DNA of 64,000 nucleotides, from assembly GCF_029624125.1 (NCBI RefSeq), contig NZ_JARSBN010000004.1, positions 372,001-436,000 of the forward strand, read 5' to 3'. Below, in pieces: positions 7,830 through 16,356 of this stretch (within the stretch, counting starts at the first letter, position 1; every line of letters starts with the position of its first letter). The notes below the pieces were generated by a model. It was not told the DNA's origin. It was given only the letters and a program-made list of their open reading frames with translations, and ran no database searches. The stretch comes from Winogradskyella marincola. GTDB taxonomy: Bacteria; Bacteroidota; Bacteroidia; Flavobacteriales; Flavobacteriaceae. Both the position numbers and the translations under genes were made by a program.

Positions 7830-8930
7830 ATGAAAAAACTTCTCGTTTGCCTTCTCGTGTTTTCACTTTATTTATCCTGTAAAAACGAGAGTAGCTCTGA
7901 TATTAAAAATGAATCTGAAACGGCGACATCCACTTCAAAAGTTGAAACTGCAGAATTTGCCATTATTATTCATGGTGGTGCAGGCACAATTCTTAAAAAG
8001 AATATGACTCCTGAAAAAGAAGCTGCTTACAAAGCAAAACTCGAAGAAGCCATAAGAGTTGGTTATAACATAAGAGTTGGTTATAATATTCTAAAAGATG
8101 GTGGAAGCAGTCTTGATGCCGTTGAAAAAACTATTAACGTGTTAGAAGATTCACCATTGTTTAATGCAGGAAAAGGTGCTGTGTTTACCAATGCCGAAAC
8201 CAACGAACTCGATGCTTCTATAATGGATGGAAAAACCTTAAACGCAGGTGCATCTGCAGGCACTACTACAGTTAGGAATCCAATTAATTTAGCAAGAGCT
8301 GTAATGGAAAAGTCAAAACACGTAATGCTCTCAGGTAAAGGTGCAGAAATCTTCGCAAAAGAACAAGGCCTAACGCTCGTTGATCCATCTTATTTTCACA
8401 CCGAAAACCGATTAGAATCCCTAAAACGTGTTAAGGAACGTGAAGCCGAAAAATCAGGTGAAATCAACTCTGAATCTGCTTACTTAGATTTTTACGATGC
8501 CGATATTAAAAATTCAAAATTTGGGACAGTAGGCTGTGCTGCACTTGATAAAAACGGGAACCTTGCTGCTGGCACTTCAACAGGAGGAATGACCAATAAA
8601 CGTTATGGTAGAATTGGCGATGCACCAATTATTGGTTCGGGTACTTATGCTAATAACGCAACCTGTGCTGTATCGAGCACTGGTTGGGGAGAATATTTTA
8701 TTAGAGCACAAGTTGCTCACGATATTTCAGCGTTGATGGAATACAAAGGCTTAAGCCTTAAAGACGCTGCTAAAATTGTTCTCGATAAAGTTAAAGCACT
8801 TGGTGGTGATGGTGGTATTGTAGCTGTGGATAAAAACGGAAATATGGTGGCAGACTTCAACACAGCTGGTATGTACAGAGCCACAATGAATGACAAAGGA
8901 GAATTGACGATTGGGATATATGAAAAATAG
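7830..8930 (+). CDS. Isoaspartyl peptidase / L-asparaginase (Ntn hydrolase), lipoprotein
   Basis: This 366-residue protein belongs to peptidase family T2. After a lipoprotein signal (MKKLLVCLLVFSLYLSCKN) comes IIHGGAGTI, then GKGAVFTNAETNELDASIMDG. The autocleavage nucleophile is Thr233 in KFGTVGCAALD, with substrate-site residues in GTSTGGMTNKRYGRIGDAPIIG. It hydrolyses isoaspartyl dipeptides or asparagine after self-cleavage before Thr233. I start at 7830 because the lipoprotein signal begins there; the open frame back to 7698 adds a non-signal stretch. Residues 75-86 are a tandem duplication of IRVGYN, an 18-base direct repeat at 8052-8087. Confidence 0.92.
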   Translation: MKKLLVCLLVFSLYLSCKNESSSDIKNESETATSTSKVETAEFAIIIHGGAGTILKKNMTPEKEAAYKAKLEEAIRVGYNIRVGYNILKDGGSSLDAVEKTINVLEDSPLFNAGKGAVFTNAETNELDASIMDGKTLNAGASAGTTTVRNPINLARAVMEKSKHVMLSGKGAEIFAKEQGLTLVDPSYFHTENRLESLKRVKEREAEKSGEINSESAYLDFYDADIKNSKFGTVGCAALDKNGNLAAGTSTGGMTNKRYGRIGDAPIIGSGTYANNATCAVSSTGWGEYFIRAQVAHDISALMEYKGLSLKDAAKIVLDKVKALGGDGGIVAVDKNGNMVADFNTAGMYRATMNDKGELTIGIYEK

Positions 8931-8944
8931 TCTTTTCGTAAAAG

Positions 8945-9012
8945 TTTCCCTTCTCGGGAAGGGTCACTTACGCTTCATAGCTTCAGCGACGAAGCGATTA
9001 AGGGATGGGCTC
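8945..9012. repeat. Paired short palindromes (REP-like element)
   Basis: Two hairpins sit side by side in the 261-base gap: CCCTTC/GAAGGG (8948-8953 with 8958-8963) and CGCTTC/GAAGCG (8971-8976 with 8991-8996). The element is the most GC-rich stretch of the gap and encodes nothing evident. It may also act as an mRNA 3' stabiliser for the asparaginase transcript. Confidence 0.5.
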
Positions 9013-9191
9013 AAAACTTCTCATTAATTTTTCATTAAATTAAAAGTACTCAAAACAACGTTTCTTAACTTTAAGAACATTTTAACAAATACCCAAAATC
9101 TAAATCACAAAAAACTGGCGTAAGTATTTAACAAGAAAGCACCTACCCTTCTTTTTAAGTCAACGTTTTACTATTAAATCCATCATCAGCT

Positions 9192-12100
9192 ATGCAGTTA
9201 AAAAAGCACCTTCTAATCCTACTCTCGCTAACTTTTATTCTTTCTTGTAAAAAAAAGCCTGTTGAAACCGATAACATTTTCAAATTTCGTGATTACATCA
9301 GCTACACTACTTCTGGTCGTGTATCTATAGCTGACCCAATAAAAATTAATTTAGCTGAAGAAGTTAGTGGCTGGGAAGCTGAGCAAAGTATTGATGCCAA
9401 AATCGTAAAAACACATCCTTATGTTCAAGGTTCTTTAAAAGCATTAAACAAGCACACGCTTTTATTTACACCAGACGAAAATCTAGAGCCAGACACCGAA
9501 TATACGGTAACGGTAAACTTAGCCGACATCTATAAAAACATTCCTAAAGACTTTGAATATTACACCTTTCAGTTTAAAACTATAAGACCAAGTTTCAACC
9601 TTAACACCAACAATTTACAATCGTATAGCAAAGAATGGCAATATGTTTTAGGAACGTTACAATCGGCAGATGTAATTTCTCTAGAAGATGCTAAAAAATT
9701 GATAGAAGCTTCTCAAAACAAAAAAGACCTCAATATTGTATGGTTAGAAAGCAATGATACGTCTCGTTATTTCGAATTTAAAATCGATAGCATTAAGCGC
9801 GAAATAGAAGACAGCAAAGTCCTTGTGTCTTGGGATGGTAAGGCCATTAACGCAGATAACAAAGGGGAAAACTACCTCAACATTCCTGGTAAAAACAACT
9901 TTACCATTATAGAAACTAATGTAATTCAAAATCCTGAGCAACATCTTACCATCAACTTTTCAGACCCATTACAAAAGCAACAGAATTTTGCTGGTTTGGT
10001 AACACTTCAAAATGTAAAGAATCCAAAATATATCGTCGATGGTAATGTGCTAAAAGTATATCCAGACACTAAATTGGTTGGTAACATCAGAGTTGATGTG
10101 TTCACAGGAATTAAAAACACAGATGGCTTCAAACTCAAAAATCAACATACCCAAACCTTAACATTTGAAGAATTAAAACCTCAGGTACGTTTGATAAGCA
10201 GTGGTTCTATTCTTCCGAATTCAAAAGACTTAAAATTCAATTTTGAAGCGGTTAATTTGAGCAAAGTGGATGTGAGAATCATCAAGCTTTTTGAAGATAA
10301 TGTGCTTCAATTTTTACAAGACAATAACCTCAATAGCGATAACAGTTATGCCATTAGAAATGTTGGCCGTCGTATTGCTAAAGAGACCATAACACTTATT
10401 CAAAATCCATCTCAAAACACAGGGAAATGGAAAGCCTACAGCATCGATTTATCTAAATATTTACAAGCAGATGCTGGTGCTATTTATCGTGTAGAAATCG
10501 ACTTCAAAAAAGACTATTCCTTATACGATTGTTCATCAAATGTTGAAACTTCAGACGTTGATGAAGACGATTACTATGACGATTATTACGACGACTATTA
10601 TGAGGATGATGTTTATGCTTCCGAAGACATTTCTGAAGAAGAGCAGGACTTAAGAGAAGAGCGTTATTGGGACAATCTTACTTATAGCTATAAGAACAGA
10701 AATTATAACTATCGCGAAAGAAATAATCCGTGTACAGAATCGTATTTCAACTATGGCAATAAAGGCATTGCTGCTAATCTAATTGGCTCTAACCTTGGTG
10801 TTATTGCTAAGCAAGGCAACGATAACAATTACTTTTTTGCAGTGACCAATATTTTGGACACCAATCCAGAACGTGGCACAAAAATCACCTTATACAATTA
10901 CCAACAACAAGCTATTGCCAATGGTACTACCAGCAACGATGGTATTGTAGAAATTGATTCCAAAAAACGTGCAGCCTTTGCCGTTGCTGAAAAAGGTAAC
11001 AACGTGAGTTACGTAAAATTGTTTGATGGTAATTCGCTGTCGCTAAGTAAATTCGATGTATCTGGAAGCAGACTACAACGTGGACTTAAAGGCTACATTT
11101 ATGGCGAACGCGGTGTTTGGCGACCTGGCGACAGTCTGTTTTTAACTTTTATGCTTAATGACAAAGCGAACAAATTACCAAAACGCCATCCTGTAAAATT
11201 AGAAATCACAGACCCAGTTGGCAAGTTGGTATATCGCAAAGTTTCGGTAGATAACATCAATAATTTCTACGATTTTAAAGTGCCTACTTCGGCAGATTAC
11301 AAAACCGGAAATTACAATGCTAAAGTTTCGGTTGGTGGTGCCAATTTTACCAAAAGCTTGAAGATTGAAACAGTAAAACCGAACCGTTTAAAAATTAAAA
11401 TAGATTTTGAAGACAAGGTATTGACCAACAACAAACCACTTCAAGGCGATTTGAATGTGGCTTGGCTTCACGGTGCACCAGCAAAGAATTTAAAAGCTGA
11501 AATTAAAGCAAAATTCACAACAAAATACACCAGTTTTGATGGTTATAAGAATTATGAATTCAACGACCCAACACGTAATTTCAGCACCGAAGAAACTAAT
11601 GTTTTTGAAGGCAATCTTGATGCTGAAGGCAATGCAAAAGTCAATTCAACATTAAACATTGGGAAAAAAGCACCTGGAATGTTAAACGCACAATTCCTAG
11701 TTCGTGCTTTTGAAAATGGTGGCGATTTTTCACTCGATGCATTCACGGTTCCGTACGCACCTTATGAGAGTTTTGTTGGTTTGCGTTCGCCTGAAGGCAA
11801 TCGTTACGGTTCTTTCTTTACAGACGAAAATCACACCTTTGATATTGCTACAGTTGATGCCAACGGAAAACCTGTTCAGCGCAAAAAATTAGAAGTGAAA
11901 ATCTATAAAATTGAATGGCGTTGGTGGTGGAATTCCTCTTACGACAACCTATCAAGCTACGTGTCTAGCAATTACCACAGACCAATGCAACAATATGAAA
12001 TTGATACTGATGCCTCAGGTAAAGCGAGCTTCAAAATCAATATTCCTGAAAAAGATCGTGGACGCTACCTCATCAGAATTGTGGACCCAGTAAGTGGTCA

Positions 12101-14780
12101 CGCAACTGGACGTACTGCCTATTTCTATAAAAACTGGTGGTCTAACTCGCCGTCTGGCGACAAGGATGCTGCTAAAATGTTAGTCTTTTCAACCGACAAG
12201 GACAGCTATAATGTTGGCGAAACGGCAAAATTAACCTTTCCATCTGATAGTGAAGGTAGAGCTTTAATCAGCATAGAAAATGGCACGGAAGTTTTAAAAC
12301 ACCAATGGGTAAAAACGCAACCTGGCGAAACCACAGTAGATATTCCTGTAACGCCAGAAATGGCACCAAACGTGTTTATCAATATTTCGTTGTTGCAACC
12401 TCACGCTATAACATCTAACGATTTACCGATTCGTTTGTATGGTGTTATTCCTATGATGGTAGAAAATCCAGCCACCAAATTAGAGCCGCAAATTAAGATG
12501 CCATATGTTATAAGACCTGAGCAATCTTACGAGATAAAAGTATCTGAAAAGAATAACAAACCAATGACTTACACTATTGCTGTTGTTGAGGAAGGTTTAC
12601 TCGATTTAACCCGATTTAAAACACCAAATGCTTGGAATAGTTTCTACGCTCGTGAAGCATTGGGTGTAAAAACTTGGGATGTTTTTGACGATGTTATTGG
12701 CGCGTATTCTGGCAGTATAGACCAAGTCTTTGCCATTGGTGGTGATGGTTCTGTAGCCAAAGGAAAGAACAAAAAAGCGAATCGCTTTAAACCTGTAGTG
12801 ACATATTTAGGTCCTTTCCTTTTAGATGCAGGAAAAACGCAAACGCACCAACTAAAAATGCCAAATTATATTGGTGCTGTGCGCACAATGGTTGTAGCAG
12901 GAAACAATAATAAAGAAGCTTACGGAAGTGCTGAAAAATCAGTTCAGGTTAAAAAGCCTTTAATGGTTTTGGCAACCTTGCCTCGCAAATTGAGTCCTGG
13001 CGAAAAAGTAACGCTTCCGGTAACTGTTTTTGCGATGGAAAACAAAGTGAAAAACGTCAACCTATCCTTAAAATTAAGTGAAGGTATTACTGTAAAAGGT
13101 CAGCAAACACAATCACTTCAATTTGATAGACCAGATGAAAAAATGGTGTATTTTGAATTGGATGTTTCTAAAGCAAAAGGCATCAATACGATTGAAGTTA
13201 TCGCTTCAGGAAATGGCGAAAAATCGAACTACAAAGTAGAGATTGATGTTGAGAATCCTAACCCAATGACCTCTCGTGTTATTGATAAGGAATTGGCTGC
13301 CAATGGCAATCAGACGATAGAATTTTCAACCTTTGGCGAGCCAGGCACCAACTATGCAACGGTAGAATTTTCAACCTTGCCACCAATGGATTTCTCTAAG
13401 CGTATGGCTTATCTCATTCGTTATCCTTATGGTTGTGTCGAGCAAACTGCATCTAGTGTATTTCCGCAGTTGTATTTAACAGATATTTTCGACTTAACGG
13501 ATAAAAAGAAAAAAGAAGTGCAGCAAAATATTGAAAATGGTATTCGTCGTTTGGGCACATTCCAAAATCCTGATGGTGGACTAGGCTATTGGCAAGGCGA
13601 GCGCACAGCAAGTGATTGGGGAACGAGTTACGCAGGACATTTTATGATTGAAGCTGAAAAGAAAGGGTTTGTTTTACCGTTGAGCTTTAAGAGCAACTGG
13701 ATTGCGTATCAACGTCAAGCGGCTCGCAACTGGCGACCAAGTTACAGACATTATCATAGTGACTTAACACAAGCCTACAGACTGTACACGTTGGCATTGG
13801 CAGGAAGTCCTGATTTAGCAAGTATGAACCGATTACGTGAGTTTGATGAAATTTCGAATGATGCCAAATGGCGATTGGCTGCGGCTTATGCTTTGGCAGG
13901 ACAAAAGGAAGCAAGCCAAGCAATAGCAAAAACTGCAAATATCGATTTTCAACCTATCAATTCTGATAATTACACTTATGGGTCGTTACACCGAAACAGA
14001 GCAATGGCTTTAGAAGCTATGCTGCTTACCAACGATTCTAAAAAAGTTGAATTGGCTAAAAGCATTGCAAAATCGTTGTCTAGTGACCGATGGATGAGCA
14101 CGCAAACCACAGCCTACAGTTTATTGGCAATGGGAAAACTTATTGTTGAAAATGGTGGAAAAGATTTAAAACTAAGCTATTCCATAAACGGAAAATCGGA
14201 AACTATCGATACTAAAAATGGCATTGCTCAACGTAACATTCCTGTGAATGATGGCGTAAATCAAATAACAGTCAATAACAACAGAGACAATGTGGTTTAT
14301 GTTAGAATTTTAAACTCTGGTAAACTGAAATTAGGCGAAGAACTGCCTGTGCAACGTGGTTTTTCAATTTCAACAGTCTATAAAGATTTACAAGGCAACA
14401 GCATTGATGTTACCAAATTACAGCAAGGTCAGGATTTTGTTGCAACGGTAAGCATTTCTAACCTTACGAGTGATTATGTAAATGATGTGGCGCTTACTCA
14501 GATTTTCCCATCAGGTTGGGATATCGTCAACACACGCTTTACAGATTTTGGCGACACAACGGTAAGCCAAGCCAGATATACTGACATTAGAGACGACCGT
14601 GTAAACTTCTTCTTTGATATGAACAGAAGCGGTACACGTGGCACTAAGACCTTTACAGTAATGCTCAATGCTTCGTATTTAGGCACCTATTATTTACCAG
14701 GTGCGCAAGCCGAAGCTATGTACGATAATGACGATTATTTAGTGCGTAACAAAGGGCAATGGGTTACTGTTGAGAAGTAA
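9192..14780 (+). CDS. Alpha-2-macroglobulin family lipoprotein with thioester motif
   Basis: This 1862-residue protein has a lipoprotein signal (ILSCKKKPVE). An Ig-like domain (about 40-130) precedes macroglobulin domains, including the MG2 signature GERGVWRPGDSLFL near residue 638. The thioester motif CVEQ lies at 1415-1418 in YPYGCVEQTAS, followed by the alpha-helical thioester domain and a C-terminal receptor-like domain. Such proteins trap foreign proteases near the envelope; in Enterobacteria the gene pairs with pbpC, which lies two small genes downstream here. Residues about 453-490 form an Asp/Glu/Tyr-rich tract, unusual for the family. The length suits the Bacteroidota branch. Confidence 0.93.
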   Translation: MQLKKHLLILLSLTFILSCKKKPVETDNIFKFRDYISYTTSGRVSIADPIKINLAEEVSGWEAEQSIDAKIVKTHPYVQGSLKALNKHTLLFTPDENLEPDTEYTVTVNLADIYKNIPKDFEYYTFQFKTIRPSFNLNTNNLQSYSKEWQYVLGTLQSADVISLEDAKKLIEASQNKKDLNIVWLESNDTSRYFEFKIDSIKREIEDSKVLVSWDGKAINADNKGENYLNIPGKNNFTIIETNVIQNPEQHLTINFSDPLQKQQNFAGLVTLQNVKNPKYIVDGNVLKVYPDTKLVGNIRVDVFTGIKNTDGFKLKNQHTQTLTFEELKPQVRLISSGSILPNSKDLKFNFEAVNLSKVDVRIIKLFEDNVLQFLQDNNLNSDNSYAIRNVGRRIAKETITLIQNPSQNTGKWKAYSIDLSKYLQADAGAIYRVEIDFKKDYSLYDCSSNVETSDVDEDDYYDDYYDDYYEDDVYASEDISEEEQDLREERYWDNLTYSYKNRNYNYRERNNPCTESYFNYGNKGIAANLIGSNLGVIAKQGNDNNYFFAVTNILDTNPERGTKITLYNYQQQAIANGTTSNDGIVEIDSKKRAAFAVAEKGNNVSYVKLFDGNSLSLSKFDVSGSRLQRGLKGYIYGERGVWRPGDSLFLTFMLNDKANKLPKRHPVKLEITDPVGKLVYRKVSVDNINNFYDFKVPTSADYKTGNYNAKVSVGGANFTKSLKIETVKPNRLKIKIDFEDKVLTNNKPLQGDLNVAWLHGAPAKNLKAEIKAKFTTKYTSFDGYKNYEFNDPTRNFSTEETNVFEGNLDAEGNAKVNSTLNIGKKAPGMLNAQFLVRAFENGGDFSLDAFTVPYAPYESFVGLRSPEGNRYGSFFTDENHTFDIATVDANGKPVQRKKLEVKIYKIEWRWWWNSSYDNLSSYVSSNYHRPMQQYEIDTDASGKASFKINIPEKDRGRYLIRIVDPVSGHATGRTAYFYKNWWSNSPSGDKDAAKMLVFSTDKDSYNVGETAKLTFPSDSEGRALISIENGTEVLKHQWVKTQPGETTVDIPVTPEMAPNVFINISLLQPHAITSNDLPIRLYGVIPMMVENPATKLEPQIKMPYVIRPEQSYEIKVSEKNNKPMTYTIAVVEEGLLDLTRFKTPNAWNSFYAREALGVKTWDVFDDVIGAYSGSIDQVFAIGGDGSVAKGKNKKANRFKPVVTYLGPFLLDAGKTQTHQLKMPNYIGAVRTMVVAGNNNKEAYGSAEKSVQVKKPLMVLATLPRKLSPGEKVTLPVTVFAMENKVKNVNLSLKLSEGITVKGQQTQSLQFDRPDEKMVYFELDVSKAKGINTIEVIASGNGEKSNYKVEIDVENPNPMTSRVIDKELAANGNQTIEFSTFGEPGTNYATVEFSTLPPMDFSKRMAYLIRYPYGCVEQTASSVFPQLYLTDIFDLTDKKKKEVQQNIENGIRRLGTFQNPDGGLGYWQGERTASDWGTSYAGHFMIEAEKKGFVLPLSFKSNWIAYQRQAARNWRPSYRHYHSDLTQAYRLYTLALAGSPDLASMNRLREFDEISNDAKWRLAAAYALAGQKEASQAIAKTANIDFQPINSDNYTYGSLHRNRAMALEAMLLTNDSKKVELAKSIAKSLSSDRWMSTQTTAYSLLAMGKLIVENGGKDLKLSYSINGKSETIDTKNGIAQRNIPVNDGVNQITVNNNRDNVVYVRILNSGKLKLGEELPVQRGFSISTVYKDLQGNSIDVTKLQQGQDFVATVSISNLTSDYVNDVALTQIFPSGWDIVNTRFTDFGDTTVSQARYTDIRDDRVNFFFDMNRSGTRGTKTFTVMLNASYLGTYYLPGAQAEAMYDNDDYLVRNKGQWVTVEK

Positions 14781-14781
14781 A

Positions 14782-14937
14782 ATTCCTGCAAAAGCAGGAA
14801 TCTCATAAAAGCAACGTCTGTTCGAGTGATTCTGACCAAAAGTCAGAATTGTATCGAGAACTTATAGAAAAATAGATTCTGAATCAAGTTCAGAATGACA
14901 TAAAAAAAGCTAAACTACTTGTCGTCCGGAAGACAAG
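14782..14937. repeat. Cluster of four short palindromic repeats
   Basis: Four hairpins lie in this 207-base gap: ATTCCTGC/GCAGGAAT (14782-14801), ATTCTGAC/GTCAGAAT (14829-14849), ATTCTGAA/TTCAGAAT (14876-14896) and CTTGTC/GACAAG (14918-14937). The third, with flanks at 14873-14900, is identical over 28 bases to the copy at 16321-16348. Confidence 0.75.
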
Positions 14938-14987
14938 AATCCAAAGAGAACAAACCGCTAAAATGTTCAATTTAAAACTTAGAAAAA

Positions 14988-15839
14988 ATGAAAAATTTAA
15001 AAATGATTTTAGCGATTGGATTTGTATTCAACATCCTAGTAGTAACAGCGCAACAAAGCGCTTATGTATCGGCAGAAAGTGGATTGTCATTGAGAGACCA
15101 GCCTGATGTTAGCGGCAAAATGCTAACGAAATTAGCTTATGGCGAAGCCATTGGTGTGTTAGAAAAAACCAACAAACAATTGGTTGTACTCGATGCTGGC
15201 GAAAAAGTAAGTGGAGAATGGGTTAAGGTGGAAACCAGAAATCATATTGGTTATGTGTTTGATGGGTATTTATCATCAGAAAAAATTGCCAAAACCATTC
15301 GTTTGAAATTAAAAGATTTAAACGTTGAAATTAAAAACTTGGCAACAAGTGACTACAAGCGTTCACACGATTTAAATAATAGCGAAACGGCAACCATCAA
15401 TGTTGACACAGACGCAACACCAGAAGGCAAAAACATTGTATTAGTAGATAGCGATTATAAGCACGTAAGCTTGTTTCAACGTTATGAAAATAGTTTCTCA
15501 TTTATGAGTGCAGATTCAAAATGCAACACTAACGAGTGGACACAATTTGACACCGAATGGAAGCCATTAAAGCAATTGAATTCTAATACTTATGAGACTT
15601 TGACATACACTGAAAAGGATTGGATTACATTTATTGAAACAGCAACGAAAGATTTAAAAGATGATGTGGTAGATAAATGTGGCGAAGATTGGTTGAATTA
15701 TATAAAAACCATTGATAACGTCAAGGATTTTCCTGTGAGTGTGTCGACAAATCGTGTATTTATCAAAATGATTTTAACGGATTTTGAAGATAACGTAACA
15801 GAAAAAATCATTGAGTTTGAGATGCCAAAAGGCTCTTGA
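14988..15839 (+). CDS. Secreted SH3-domain protein
   Basis: This 283-residue protein has an N-terminal signal peptide (to about residue 22, VTAQQ). Residues about 24-95 match a bacterial SH3 (SH3_3) domain: AYVSAESGLSLRDQPDVSGKMLTKLAYGEAIGV with a later GEWVKVETRNHIGYVFDGYL. Bacterial SH3 domains often bind peptidoglycan or its enzymes. The C-terminal 190 residues are Lys/Asp-rich and not recognised. It sits between an alpha-2-macroglobulin and PBP1C, consistent with an envelope role, but no partner can be shown. Confidence 0.82.
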   Translation: MKNLKMILAIGFVFNILVVTAQQSAYVSAESGLSLRDQPDVSGKMLTKLAYGEAIGVLEKTNKQLVVLDAGEKVSGEWVKVETRNHIGYVFDGYLSSEKIAKTIRLKLKDLNVEIKNLATSDYKRSHDLNNSETATINVDTDATPEGKNIVLVDSDYKHVSLFQRYENSFSFMSADSKCNTNEWTQFDTEWKPLKQLNSNTYETLTYTEKDWITFIETATKDLKDDVVDKCGEDWLNYIKTIDNVKDFPVSVSTNRVFIKMILTDFEDNVTEKIIEFEMPKGS

Positions 15840-15850
15840 AATGTAAATTT

Positions 15851-15914
15851 GTCAATTTGAGTGCAGTCTGAAAATCTTAAAATTATATGAGGTTTCGACT
15901 GCGCTCAACCTGAC
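15851..15914. repeat. REP-like inverted repeat (GACTGCGCTCAA family)
   Basis: The arms TTGAGTGCAGTC (15857-15868) and GACTGCGCTCAA (15897-15908) pair with one mismatch, inside outer GTCA/TGAC ends. The core is shared with the element at 50354-50407. Confidence 0.75.
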
Positions 15915-15930
15915 AAAAAATTAAATACTA

Positions 15931-16266
15931 ATGAAGGACAAAATTCCCTACTACGCAGTCATATTCACATCAACCCAAACTGATGACACTAAAGGCTACT
16001 CTAAAATGGCTGAGAAAATGGAAACTTTAGCTAGACAACAAGACGGTTTTATTAGAATTGAAAGTGCTCGTAACACAATTGGTATCACTGTAAGTTATTG
16101 GGAAAGTTTAGACGCCATAAAAAACTGGAAAGCCAACACTGAACATTTATTCGCCCAACAAAAAGGTCGCGAGCAGTGGTACAATTGGTACAATGTAAAA
16201 ATTTGTAAAGTTGAGCGTGAATACGAATTCGTAAAAAATCAGGAATCTCATAAACAAAAACTATAG
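15931..16266 (+). CDS. Antibiotic-biosynthesis-monooxygenase-like (ABM) protein
   Basis: This 111-residue protein has the small ferredoxin-like fold pattern of the ABM/YgiN family: YYAVIFTSTQTDD, MAEKMETLARQQDGFIRIESAR, then ITVSYWESLDAIKNWKANTEH. Members are cofactor-free oxygenases or haem/quinone-handling proteins; the substrate here is unknown. Length is normal. It stands between REP-like repeats rather than in a tight operon, so any link to its PBP1C neighbour is uncertain. Confidence 0.85.
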   Translation: MKDKIPYYAVIFTSTQTDDTKGYSKMAEKMETLARQQDGFIRIESARNTIGITVSYWESLDAIKNWKANTEHLFAQQKGREQWYNWYNVKICKVEREYEFVKNQESHKQKL

Positions 16267-16278
16267 TAGTCTATACTG

Positions 16279-16348
16279 TCATTCCGTGCTTGACACGGAA
16301 TCCATTATAAATTTCACAGTTAGATTCTGAATCAAGTTCAGAATGACA
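16279..16348. repeat. Inverted pair of short palindromic repeats (REPIN-like)
   Basis: Two hairpins face each other: ATTCCGTG/CACGGAAT (16281-16301, loop CTTGA) and ATTCTGAA/TTCAGAAT (16324-16344, loop TCAAG). The loops are reverse complements, and the outer ends are TGTC and GACA, so the unit is an inverted doublet of one element type. Confidence 0.75.
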
Positions 16349-16356
16349 AAAACAAG

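Noticed and set aside
14782-16348. CRISPR array
   Set aside because: The repeats are palindromic, unequal in spacing and differ in stem sequence; there are no regular spacers or cas genes.
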